From Algimonas ampicilliniresistens (GTDB lineage Bacteria; Pseudomonadota; Alphaproteobacteria; Caulobacterales; Maricaulaceae): DNA of 64,000 nucleotides. The notes under the pieces were generated by a model. That model was not told the origin of the DNA and did no database searches. It saw nothing but the letters and a program-made list of their open reading frames with translations. Location of the stretch: assembly GCF_030159955.1 (NCBI RefSeq), contig NZ_BSNK01000001.1, positions 1-64,000 on the forward strand. The letters are read 5' to 3'. Position numbers and translations under genes: made by a program. This document shows, piece after piece, positions 36,824 through 45,274 of the stretch. Each line of letters begins with the position of its first letter. Positions within the stretch are counted from its first letter, which is position 1.

Positions 36824-37746
36824 GTGAAGGAAACGATTTTCTTGAACGCACATATGCAGTTGAAAGAAATTTTTATTTAGCAAGTCTGATAAGTATGGCT
36901 TTGTCTTTCTTTAATCTTGAAGATGATGCTTCTGTGTTTGGATTTAAATTTTCGGGAAACAATGAGATTCCTTTGGAGATTGCTTCACTTACTATAGCTG
37001 TTTGTTTGTGGCTAAACTTCTTTCTTCGATACAAATCAGAATTGCTTAAATTAGAAACCATCGAAGCAAGTATCTCGACACTAAAAAATACGCTGGAGAG
37101 TAAAATATCAGAGGTAAGAGAAGTGCAGTCTGCGGCTGCAAATTGGTTCGAAATGAATAATCCGGCGGAACAGGTTTTAGCTCCAATTGTTAACGCACTT
37201 TCTGACTTACCGGGTGATTTAAAGAGAAATGAGGTCGAGGCTAGAAAGGCACTTTCTAGATGTAGAATGCCTTATGAAAAATGGGATGAAGTGCGTGATA
37301 GCTCCAAGGAAGAAGAAATAGCTTCATGGGCAGTGAGTATTACGCGACCTCACAGAAAGCTGTTTGATCGCGCCAACAAAAACACTCTTCAGAAAGTAGA
37401 AATCATATCTAGTTCCTTGCAGAGATCCATAGATGAATTTCATAAAGTTGACGAAAAAATATCTGAGCTTGACGCTAAAACTCTTTCCGTTGCCAGTTCG
37501 TTCGTGGAATTCAAACAAAGTTTGGGAAAGGTTGGTGAGGCATTAGACGAGCTAAAGATTGGTATTGTGCAGCAAAGAAATTTTGTTGGCTACGATAAAG
37601 TTAGAATATTTATCTTCAACTCTGTGTTCCCGTGGATTGTCTTAACCGCAGTAGGTTTCTTTTTTGTGTTTGAGTCGGAGGCTTTACACGAACTTAGAAA
37701 TTATTTTTCACGCTTATTATATCCATACTATTCCGTTCTTAACTGA
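36820..37746 (+). CDS. Coiled-coil membrane protein of unknown function inside the pcc operon
   Basis: Not recognised. A 308-residue protein with GTG start overlapping the pccB stop (GTGA) and GGGAA 8 bp upstream. Two hydrophobic helices lie near the N-terminus ([29 protein letters not shown]), a long Lys/Glu/Ser-rich coiled-coil follows (about 75-265), and a final helix sits near the C-terminus ([16 protein letters not shown]). The gene is visibly AT-rich (many AAA, AAT, TTT codons) against GC-rich pccB and pccA, which points to horizontal transfer. A membrane-tethered coiled-coil role is plausible; no function is claimed. Confidence 0.85.
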   Translation: MSEGNDFLERTYAVERNFYLASLISMALSFFNLEDDASVFGFKFSGNNEIPLEIASLTIAVCLWLNFFLRYKSELLKLETIEASISTLKNTLESKISEVREVQSAAANWFEMNNPAEQVLAPIVNALSDLPGDLKRNEVEARKALSRCRMPYEKWDEVRDSSKEEEIASWAVSITRPHRKLFDRANKNTLQKVEIISSSLQRSIDEFHKVDEKISELDAKTLSVASSFVEFKQSLGKVGEALDELKIGIVQQRNFVGYDKVRIFIFNSVFPWIVLTAVGFFFVFESEALHELRNYFSRLLYPYYSVLN

Positions 37747-37762
37747 TAGATCGAGTGCTAGA

Positions 37763-39787
37763 ATGATCTCTAAAATCCTCATCGCCAACCGGGGCGAGAT
37801 TGCGTGTCGGGTTATCAAGACCGCGCGGCGCATGGGCATTAAGACCGTTGCCGTCTATTCCGACGCGGACCGCAATGCCTTGCATGTCGAGATGGCGGAT
37901 GAAGCCGTTCACATCGGCCCGTCTCCAGCGAACCAATCCTATCTGATTCAAGACAAGATCATCGATGCGGTCAAACAGACGGGCGCGGATGCGGTGCATC
38001 CGGGCTATGGTTTCCTGTCGGAAAATCCGGACTTTGCCGAACGGCTCAAGGCTGAGGGCGTCACCTTTATTGGCCCCAACCCACATGCGGTGGTGTCGAT
38101 GGGTGATAAGATCACGTCCAAGAAGCTGGCGATGGAGGCGGGCGTCTCCACCGTGCCGGGACATATGGGCCTGATCGAAGACGCCGAAGACGCGGTCAAA
38201 ATTTCCCAGAAAGTCGGCTATCCCGTCATGATCAAAGCCTCTGCAGGCGGTGGCGGCAAGGGCATGCGCATTGCGTGGAATGACGATGATGCGCGCGAAG
38301 GTTTCGCGGCCTCCAAGGCCGAAGCGGCGAGCAGCTTTGGCGATGACCGTATCTTCATTGAAAAATTCGTCACCTCGCCGCGCCATATCGAAATCCAAGT
38401 GCTGGGCGATAAGCATGGCAATGTGATTTATCTCGGCGAGCGCGAATGTTCGATCCAACGCCGCAATCAGAAAGTCATCGAAGAAGCGCCGTCGCCGTTT
38501 CTGGACGAGGAAACCCGCGCCGCCATGGGCGCAGAATCCGTCGCCCTCGCCAAAGCCGTCGATTACGATAGCGCCGGGACGGTCGAATTTATCGTTGATG
38601 GCGACCGCAATTTCTACTTCTTGGAGATGAACACACGGCTGCAGGTCGAACATCCGGTCACGGAATTGATCACCGGTGTTGATCTGGTCGAACAGATGAT
38701 CCGTTCCGCGCAGGGCGAGAAACTGTCGATGAGCCAAAAGGACGTGAAGCTAAATGGTTGGGCGCTCGAATCCCGTATTTATGCCGAAGATCCGTTCCGC
38801 AATTTCCTCCCCTCCATTGGTCGCCTGACCCGCTACCGTCCGCCCGTCGAAGGCGACCGCGAGAGCGGCGCGATTGTCCGCAATGATACAGGCGTGTTCG
38901 AAGGCGGTGAAATCTCGATGTATTATGATCCGATGATCGCCAAGCTCTGCACGTGGGGGCCAGACCGCGGCATCGCGCTCGAAGCCATGCGCGATGCGCT
39001 CGATGTGTTTGAACTGGACGGCATCGGTCACAATATCCCGTTCCTGCAAGCCGTCTATGACCATGACCGCTTCATTCGCGGCGACATCACCACGGGTTTC
39101 ATCGCCGAAGAATATCCTGACGGTTTTATGGGCGCGGAGCAGAATGCGGGCGTGATGCGCAAGCTCGGCGCGGTCTGCGCGCTGATGCATGACATCGCCG
39201 AACATCGCGCGGCGGAAATTTCGGGCAGCCTGCCCAACCATACCCGCCATGTGCCGGATATTTGGTGCGTCGAAATCGGCGATAAAAACTATCACGCCGA
39301 TATTCGCGGCGAGCGCGGGCTGCGCACCATCGTCATGGATGACGATACGGACAAAGCCGCAATCGAAATGGAAGTGCTGATCAATTGGGTGCCGGGGCAG
39401 CCTCTGGTCCGGGCGCTGATCGATAATAAGCCACTTAATTTCCGCGCCGATCGCAGCCCAGAAGGCTACCGTGTGCGTCACCGCGGCTGTGCCTTCTGCG
39501 TCAAAGTCCGCACACCGGAAGCCGCGCAGCTCGCCAAGCACATGCCGATCAAGGTGGCTGCCGATACGTCCAATCTACTGCTCTGCCCGATGCCCGGCGT
39601 GGTCGTGCGCGTGATGGTGGAAGAGGGCGATGTGGTCGAAGACGGCCAAGCCCTCGCCGTGGTCGAAGCCATGAAAATGGAAAACACACTCCGCGCCGAA
39701 AAACGCGCCAAAGTGTCCTCGATCAAGGCCGTGGCCGGCGATAATCTCGCCGTGGACGCTGTGATTATGGAATTTGAAGCGGTTTGA
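37763..39787 (+). CDS. pccA: Propionyl-CoA carboxylase alpha subunit (biotin carboxylase/BCCP)
   Basis: A 674-residue protein. It holds a biotin carboxylase N-terminal part (MISKILIANRGEIACRVI), an ATP-grasp with the glycine loop ASAGGGGKGMRI (about residues 159-170), a BT linker domain and a C-terminal biotinyl domain with VVEAMKMENTL (Lys about residue 638 biotinylated). Start 37763 gives the family N-terminus; an upstream ATG at 37664 lies in the preceding AT-rich gene. No clear ribosome-binding site precedes it, so coupling to the inserted gene is possible. Confidence 0.96.
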   Translation: MISKILIANRGEIACRVIKTARRMGIKTVAVYSDADRNALHVEMADEAVHIGPSPANQSYLIQDKIIDAVKQTGADAVHPGYGFLSENPDFAERLKAEGVTFIGPNPHAVVSMGDKITSKKLAMEAGVSTVPGHMGLIEDAEDAVKISQKVGYPVMIKASAGGGGKGMRIAWNDDDAREGFAASKAEAASSFGDDRIFIEKFVTSPRHIEIQVLGDKHGNVIYLGERECSIQRRNQKVIEEAPSPFLDEETRAAMGAESVALAKAVDYDSAGTVEFIVDGDRNFYFLEMNTRLQVEHPVTELITGVDLVEQMIRSAQGEKLSMSQKDVKLNGWALESRIYAEDPFRNFLPSIGRLTRYRPPVEGDRESGAIVRNDTGVFEGGEISMYYDPMIAKLCTWGPDRGIALEAMRDALDVFELDGIGHNIPFLQAVYDHDRFIRGDITTGFIAEEYPDGFMGAEQNAGVMRKLGAVCALMHDIAEHRAAEISGSLPNHTRHVPDIWCVEIGDKNYHADIRGERGLRTIVMDDDTDKAAIEMEVLINWVPGQPLVRALIDNKPLNFRADRSPEGYRVRHRGCAFCVKVRTPEAAQLAKHMPIKVAADTSNLLLCPMPGVVVRVMVEEGDVVEDGQALAVVEAMKMENTLRAEKRAKVSSIKAVAGDNLAVDAVIMEFEAV

Positions 39788-39838
39788 TTGGTTTGGTTGT
39801 GGTTGCGTTCGCGCGGCCACGACCCCACATCCGTTTGA

Positions 39839-41671
39839 ATGTCACCGCCCACCCATCCTGATGCTGTAGAGACCGAAGAACGCGGATTGCTTGAGCAGTT
39901 ATCCGCCCTACGCGGGCTGGTGCCTTATGTGCTGCCACCCGGTGATCTGTCGGCCAAGGTGAGGACCGCGCTGGCGATTTTCCTTGTTATCGTCAGCCAG
40001 TTTATTCTCGTCGGCGCGCCGTTCTTTCTCGGTCGGGCGCAAGACGCGGTGGCCGATGCGGCCGGGCGTGATGAGGCGTTTGCGCAAGTCGGCCTATTCA
40101 TCGCCTTCTTCGTTGTCGGTTATGGCGCGCTGCGATTGCTCTCGACACTGTTTTCCGAAGCCCGCGAATATGTCTTCGCCCCGGTTGCGCAGCAGGCGCA
40201 ACGCAAAATCGCGACGGAGACGTTCGCGCATCTGCACCGTCTCTCTCTGCGCTACCATTTGGCCAAACGCACGGGCGGCTTGTCGCGCATTATCGAACGC
40301 GGTGTGCGGGCGATTGATTTCCTGTTCCGCTTTTTGCTGTTCAATATCGGGCCGACGCTACTCCAACTGGTGATCGCGGGCGCCGCCTTTGCGGTGGCTT
40401 ATAATGGCTGGTTCGCGGTCATCGCGATCGTCGTGGTCGTTGCCTATGTAACCTTTACCGTAATGACGACGGAGTGGCGGCTGAAGTTCCGGCGCGAAAT
40501 GAACAAGCGCGACACGGAAAGCTGGGCCCGCGCGGTGGACAGCCTGCTTAACTATGAAACGGTCAAATATTTCGACGCCGAACGTCGCGAGGTGAAACGC
40601 TACGACGTGGCGATGGAAGCCTATGCCAAGGCTGCGATCCGTTCGCGCACCTCGCTGGCGACCGTCAATATTGGACAAAGCCTGTTGATGAATGCCGGGA
40701 TCGTGGCCAGCATGGTGCTGGCGGCGGCCTTTATTCTTGGCGGTGATATGAGCACGGGCGACATGCTGACGATCACGCTGGTTCTGAATCAGCTTTACCG
40801 CCCGCTCAATATTCTCGGCTTTGCTTACCGCGAGATCAAGCAAGCGCTCACGGACTTGGAGCGCATGTTCCAACTGCTCGAAGAACCGCCAGAAGTAATC
40901 GATGCTGAACAAGCGACGGACATTAAAAATGTGCGCGGACAGGTCGAATTCGACGCGGTCGATTTTCATTATGAGCCAGACCGCGAAATATTGCGCGGCC
41001 TGAGCTTCAAGGCGGAACCCGGTCAGACGGTCGCCGTTGTCGGCCCCACAGGGGCGGGCAAGTCGACCCTGTCGCGTATCCTCTACCGATTTTACGATAT
41101 TGCGGGCGGCAGCGTACGGATCGATGGGCGCGATATTCGCGACATTACACAAGCGAGTTTGCGCGCTGCTATCGGCATGGTGCCGCAGGACACAGTGCTG
41201 TTCAACGACACGATTGGCTATAACATTGCCTATGCGCGCCCAGACGCCTCGCAGGCCGAGATCGAACAGGCCGCGCGCGATGCGCAGATTCACGACTTCA
41301 TCGCTAGCCTACCGCTCGGCTATGACACGATGGTCGGCGAACGCGGGTTGAAGCTTTCAGGCGGGGAGAAGCAGCGCGTCGCGATTGCGCGGACCCTGCT
41401 CAAAAACCCGGCTATCCTTATTCTGGACGAAGCGACGAGCGCGCTGGATAGCGCAACAGAAGTCGACATTCAGGCAGCGCTTGGGCTTGCCAGTCAGGGC
41501 CGGACGACGTTGGTCGTGGCGCACAGATTGTCGACTATTCAGGATGCAGACCTGATCTTGGTTATGGATCAAGGGCAGATTGTAGAGCGCGGCACCCATG
41601 CTGAATTGCTAGCAAAGGCCGGGCTCTATGCGGATTTGTGGACCCGACAGGATACGACAGAGCTTGCCTAA
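39839..41671 (+). CDS. Atm1/HMT1-type ABC transporter (ATPase-permease)
   Basis: A 610-residue half-transporter. The membrane domain of about six helices spans residues 40-330, with the Atm1-like sequence LSLRYHLAKRTGGLSRIIERGVRAIDFL. The ATPase follows: Walker A GPTGAGKST (about 400), signature LSGGEKQR (about 506), Walker B ILILDEATSALD (about 525). Bacterial Atm1 relatives export glutathione conjugates or metals and support Fe-S homeostasis. It follows pccA after 51 bp in the same direction. Confidence 0.93.
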   Translation: MSPPTHPDAVETEERGLLEQLSALRGLVPYVLPPGDLSAKVRTALAIFLVIVSQFILVGAPFFLGRAQDAVADAAGRDEAFAQVGLFIAFFVVGYGALRLLSTLFSEAREYVFAPVAQQAQRKIATETFAHLHRLSLRYHLAKRTGGLSRIIERGVRAIDFLFRFLLFNIGPTLLQLVIAGAAFAVAYNGWFAVIAIVVVVAYVTFTVMTTEWRLKFRREMNKRDTESWARAVDSLLNYETVKYFDAERREVKRYDVAMEAYAKAAIRSRTSLATVNIGQSLLMNAGIVASMVLAAAFILGGDMSTGDMLTITLVLNQLYRPLNILGFAYREIKQALTDLERMFQLLEEPPEVIDAEQATDIKNVRGQVEFDAVDFHYEPDREILRGLSFKAEPGQTVAVVGPTGAGKSTLSRILYRFYDIAGGSVRIDGRDIRDITQASLRAAIGMVPQDTVLFNDTIGYNIAYARPDASQAEIEQAARDAQIHDFIASLPLGYDTMVGERGLKLSGGEKQRVAIARTLLKNPAILILDEATSALDSATEVDIQAALGLASQGRTTLVVAHRLSTIQDADLILVMDQGQIVERGTHAELLAKAGLYADLWTRQDTTELA

Positions 41672-41689
41672 ATAGGGTCCTGATGCGTC

Positions 41690-41708
41690 AGGTCCTATGA
41701 ACGGACCT
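41690..41708. terminator. Hairpin between convergent genes
   Basis: AGGTCC (41690-41695) pairs with GGACCT (41703-41708), loop TATGAAC. It lies where the Atm1-like gene and the DUF6265-like gene converge. It overlaps the last base of the downstream minus-strand stop and lacks a good U-run, so confidence is moderate. Confidence 0.4.
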
Positions 41709-42205
41709 TAGTCTGGGGCCTCTGCCCGGGCGATCTGCGCCGTTCGCCTGAAACTGAACGGCATGAGGCGGGTTTCGCCATTCTTCATCGTCATCTTCAA
41801 TTCGGTTCGCAGTTTATCGTCACCGTCAAAGATCAAGACTAATCCCTTAAATGTGAGAGTGTCTGCGTCAGCAGAGACAAGCTTGAACGAGACATAGTCA
41901 TCCTTCTCTTCCCAGCCGGTCATGTCACCATACACATGCTTAAGTCGCATTTCCGGCCCGTCACCAAAATCATCGATGGTGAGGATTTCGGCAAAGTTGG
42001 GCTTGTCGTTTTTGCGCATTAGGAACATGCCATCTGCACGACCATCGTCCGCGATCAGCCAACATTCGGACACTTGGCCGCCCAAACCTTCGCCTTCCCA
42101 ACAACCTTCCAGCCTGGGCGTGACATCAGTCCAAGACGTGTCCGCCGCCCATGTCGGAGACGACATGGCGCAGAGTGATAAAGCGAGACTTATCGAGCGG
42201 ATCAT
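41708..42205 (-). CDS. Periplasmic DUF6265-like protein
   Basis: A 165-residue protein with a signal peptide (about residues 1-20, ending TWAAD). RLEGCWEGEGLGGQVSECWL and GMFLMRKNDKPNFAE fit the DUF6265 beta-rich pattern (remembered family). The function is unknown. It is convergent with the Atm1-like transporter. Confidence 0.72.
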   Translation of the reverse strand: MIRSISLALSLCAMSSPTWAADTSWTDVTPRLEGCWEGEGLGGQVSECWLIADDGRADGMFLMRKNDKPNFAEILTIDDFGDGPEMRLKHVYGDMTGWEEKDDYVSFKLVSADADTLTFKGLVLIFDGDDKLRTELKMTMKNGETRLMPFSFRRTAQIARAEAPD

Positions 42206-42275
42206 ATCGGTGTCCTATCCAACCACTTGCTGGATAGGGTAGCCGTTTAGGCCGCGTCTGACCAGATAGATGGGT

Positions 42276-43283
42276 TTAGAAGCGGCGCAAGTAAGCGAGC
42301 GAGACGGAGTTCATGCCGCTCACATCATTATCATAACGCGTATAGTCAGCACGGATCGCATCGACTGGGGTCAGGCCGAACTCCATACCCGCGCCATAGG
42401 CAATCCCATCAAGCGTGGTCGAGGTCTTCTGCTCAGCCCCATTGATGCTAACGTCGTTGGAAAACTGGGTTGTATGATAACCGACCCGCGCATGGGCGGA
42501 GATATTCGGTGAGATCGGCATACGCGCGACGGCGAATCCGGCGAGGGAATAATCGACGCTATCATTGAACTCGCCGACAAGGTTGGGTCCGGGTGGGTTG
42601 GCTTGGTTGAACGGGCTTTTCTCACCGATCACACCAATCGAGGCTTCGGCTTCTGCGCCAAAGTTCGACCGGCTTTGATAGCCAACCCGACCTTGAACGC
42701 CCGCATAGGCTTCGTCGATATCGTACCAGACTGCGCCGAGTGTGCCGTACATATATTTCTGCTTCGGGGCCATGAAGCCATAGCCCCTCTGACCATATGT
42801 CGAGCCATGCGGCGATGTATGCGTCCCATAAGCATAAGGGCTTGGCGTTTGTGGCTGATAAGCCACGGGCTGCGACCCATAATGTTGCGATGAATAACCG
42901 CCTTGATGGGCTCCGGCTGGGTAGCCGTTTCCTGAATAAGCGGCACCAGAATAGGCTGCCCCAGAATATGCATGTGGCGAGACCGCGTATGAGCCACCGC
43001 AAGGATTAGCGTGACAGGTCGGAGCGGGGATTGTGGGCGGTTGGTAGACAGGAGGCTGGTAGACGGGTGGCTGGTAAACAGGCGGTTGATATACGGGCGG
43101 CTGTTGGACAGCAGCACATGGATCGAGATTGCACGGCGATCCGTACCCTTGACCTTGCCAGACGCCGTAGCTTGACCCGTGACCATAGCTGGTGCCGGTA
43201 TTGGCACCATAGCCATAACCGCTACCATTGAAGCTACACGCGCCGAGTGCGAGTCCAGAAATGCCAAGAATGAGAAGACGCAT
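42276..43283 (-). CDS. Outer-membrane beta-barrel lipoprotein with PPVYQ repeats
   Basis: A 335-residue protein. MRLLILGISGLALGAC is a lipoprotein signal with lipobox LGAC; the start at 43283 has AAAAGGAAAAGAC upstream. Residues 18-150 are low-complexity and Gly/Tyr/Ser/Pro-rich, including about five PPVYQ repeats; residues about 180-335 alternate as an OmpA-like or porin-like 8-stranded barrel ending in RRF. Four cysteines (CNLDPCA, CHANPCG) may form disulfides. The function is unknown. Confidence 0.78.
   Translation of the reverse strand: MRLLILGISGLALGACSFNGSGYGYGANTGTSYGHGSSYGVWQGQGYGSPCNLDPCAAVQQPPVYQPPVYQPPVYQPPVYQPPTIPAPTCHANPCGGSYAVSPHAYSGAAYSGAAYSGNGYPAGAHQGGYSSQHYGSQPVAYQPQTPSPYAYGTHTSPHGSTYGQRGYGFMAPKQKYMYGTLGAVWYDIDEAYAGVQGRVGYQSRSNFGAEAEASIGVIGEKSPFNQANPPGPNLVGEFNDSVDYSLAGFAVARMPISPNISAHARVGYHTTQFSNDVSINGAEQKTSTTLDGIAYGAGMEFGLTPVDAIRADYTRYDNDVSGMNSVSLAYLRRF
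43035..43110 (-). repeat. Tandem 15-bp repeat encoding PPVYQ
   Basis: About four to five imperfect copies of a 15-bp unit read as CCGCCCGTCTACCAG-like on the minus strand, within the lipoprotein gene. They encode a proline/tyrosine stalk. The copies differ by several bases, so they are an old coding repeat and not a CRISPR-like array. Confidence 0.8.
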
Positions 43284-43441
43284 TGTCTTTTCCTTTTGTG
43301 TCAATTTGGGGACGGTTTGGCAGCTGACGCTTAAAGCGACGTTCAGAGGCATGGTTAATGAGATGTGAGCGCATGGCGTTGCGTGACCCTGCGGCTTCGC
43401 CTAACCGAAGGCCTATCCACTCAGTATGCGAAGGCTTATCC

Positions 43442-44323
43442 ATGTCATTCAAAGGTCGAACTCTCATCATGTCCGGCGGGTCGCGCGGGATCGGACTCGC
43501 GATTGCCAAAAAGATCGCGGCGGACGGGGCCAATATTGCGATCTGCGCCAAGACGGCTGAGCCGCATCCGAAACTGGCGGGTACAATCTACACGGCGGCC
43601 GAGGAGATCGAAGCGGCAGGCGGGCAGTGTCTGCCTATCGTTTGCGATATTCGCGACGAAGAGACGGTCAAGTCAGCGGTCGCTCAGACAGTGGAGCGTT
43701 TTGGCGGCATCGACATCCTCGTCAATAATGCGTCGGCGATCTCTCTCACGCCGACGACAGCCACACCGATGAAGCGGTTTGACCTGATGAACCAGGTCAA
43801 TGCGCGCGGCACGTTTTTGATGAGCCAAGCTTGCCACCCACATTTGAAGACAGGCACGAACGCTCACATTCTAAACATTGCGCCGCCTTTGCTGATGGAG
43901 CCGCGCTGGTTTCGCAATCATGTGGCTTACACGATGGCGAAATACGGCATGAGCCTTTGCACGCTCGGCATGGCGGGTGAATTTGCCGGCGACGGTATCG
44001 CCGTGAACTCGCTCTGGCCGATGACCTCGATCGACACAGCGGCTGTGCGTAATGTATTGGGCGGTGACAGTATGGCGAAGATGAGCCGTACGCCCGACAT
44101 CATGTCTGACGCGGCCTATGAGGTCCTGTCGCGACCGTCCGCAGAGGCGACGGGCAATTTCTACATTGATGAGTTCGTTCTGGCCGAAGCGGGCGTCACC
44201 AACTTCGATCAATATAATCAACCCGGTTATGACGGTCCGCTCGCCGCGGATTTCTTTGTCTCGTCAGACATGGTTTCGCGCTCTGCCAGTCATGTGCTCG
44301 AACATCCCGGATATAAGGAATAG
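43442..44323 (+). CDS. HSDL2-like short-chain dehydrogenase
   Basis: A 293-residue SDR whose closest pattern is hydroxysteroid dehydrogenase-like 2. TLIMSGGSRGIGLAIAKKIA binds the dinucleotide, NNASAISL follows, and YTMAK supplies the active-site Tyr/Lys. At the ILNIAPPLLMEP position HSDL2 relatives usually have NISPP; here Ser is Ala. The start 43442 is chosen from the family N-terminus MSFKGRTLIMSG. A DUF1330 gene follows 4 bp downstream. The substrate is unknown, likely a fatty or steroid-like ketone. Confidence 0.9.
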   Translation: MSFKGRTLIMSGGSRGIGLAIAKKIAADGANIAICAKTAEPHPKLAGTIYTAAEEIEAAGGQCLPIVCDIRDEETVKSAVAQTVERFGGIDILVNNASAISLTPTTATPMKRFDLMNQVNARGTFLMSQACHPHLKTGTNAHILNIAPPLLMEPRWFRNHVAYTMAKYGMSLCTLGMAGEFAGDGIAVNSLWPMTSIDTAAVRNVLGGDSMAKMSRTPDIMSDAAYEVLSRPSAEATGNFYIDEFVLAEAGVTNFDQYNQPGYDGPLAADFFVSSDMVSRSASHVLEHPGYKE

Positions 44324-44327
44324 TGCA

Positions 44328-44750
44328 ATGACCACGAAGAATGCGCTCGAACCGACATCGGAACAGATCCGGGATTTCCTCGACAGTCATGAAGACGGTG
44401 CGCCGATCTACATGCTGAACCTGCTCAAGTTCAAAAAGACGTCGACTTATAAGGACGGCGAACAGGTCAGCGGGGCGGAGGCCTATGCTCGCTACGCCAA
44501 GGCTTTCGGCGCCATGCTACGCGATCTCGGATTAGACGGTGTTGAGACGGTGTTCGGCGGGAAGGTTGACCGCTTCCTGATTGGCGCGGGCGCGGAAGAA
44601 TGGGACGCGGTTGCTATCGTTCGCTATCCCGACAAAAAGAGCATGTTCGACGCGGTTAGCAACGAGACCTATCGCAGCTTTCACTTCCACAGGAAGGCCG
44701 GACTTGAGGGTCAGCTGTTGATCGCGTGTGACAGCTCCGGTGTTTTCTAG
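44328..44750 (+). CDS. DUF1330 family protein
   Basis: A 140-residue ferredoxin-like dimeric domain. GAPIYMLNLLKFKK at the N-terminus and WDAVAIVRYPDKKSMFDAVSNETYRSFHFHRKAGLEGQLLIAC at the C-terminus fit DUF1330. The function is unknown. It starts 4 bp after the SDR stop, so the two are likely cotranscribed. Confidence 0.85.
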   Translation: MTTKNALEPTSEQIRDFLDSHEDGAPIYMLNLLKFKKTSTYKDGEQVSGAEAYARYAKAFGAMLRDLGLDGVETVFGGKVDRFLIGAGAEEWDAVAIVRYPDKKSMFDAVSNETYRSFHFHRKAGLEGQLLIACDSSGVF

Positions 44751-44755
44751 CCCGG

Positions 44756-45082
44756 CTATTTTGGTGGCAAACTTTCCACATAGGCTTTAGCCTGACGGAG
44801 GTAGATCACGAGCCTGTCGTGATCACTGAGCATCGCATCAGGTATCAGCACATAGCCGCGCATAGTCGCTCCATGCGAGAGAAATGGCCCGCTATCATGC
44901 TCGGCGAAGAAATTGGCCATCCCGTCTGGCCCAAGCCGAAAGCCTATCTCTCCGTCTTTATTGACCAGTGAGAACATGTGTCCGTTGGTCGAGGTGTAAG
45001 GCATTGTCTTGCCCTTGCGGTCGATCTCCGGGCATCGCGCAACCACTGAGTCATAAATGGCCACCCGATTTTCATAGGTCAT
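44756..45082 (-). CDS. TfoX/Sxy-like small protein
   Basis: A 108-residue cytosolic protein. KGKTMPYTSTNGHMFSLVNKDG, followed by FRLGPDGMANFF and MRGYVLIPDAML, matches the TfoX N-terminal-like family as I recall it; the full ComEA-regulatory TfoX role is not implied. The start is placed at MTYENRVAIYD, with GGAGG 5 bp upstream; a longer frame to 45133 is less likely. It is convergent with DUF1330, 5 bp apart. Confidence 0.7.
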   Translation of the reverse strand: MTYENRVAIYDSVVARCPEIDRKGKTMPYTSTNGHMFSLVNKDGEIGFRLGPDGMANFFAEHDSGPFLSHGATMRGYVLIPDAMLSDHDRLVIYLRQAKAYVESLPPK

Positions 45083-45274
45083 GTGAGCCTCCTTATATGC
45101 CGCTATACCTACCAGGATCGACAAAATTGGCAATTCTGCCGTATCTATGATGGGTCGATGAAGTTTGCTGTTACATTACCAAATCATGACGGCGATCTTG
45201 AGATGATTTAAAGCAGTTTACCTTGTGCGATTCAAAGCGACCTGCGTAGCTATGCGCAAGTAAGGGGCCTGCGC

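Noticed and set aside
36820-37746. Phage or transposon remnant inside the pcc operon.
   Set aside because: No integrase, transposase, terminal repeat or target duplication was visible; only composition suggests transfer.
43035-43110. Short regularly spaced repeats resembling a CRISPR array.
   Set aside because: They are in frame, encode PPVYQ, vary between copies and have no spacers.
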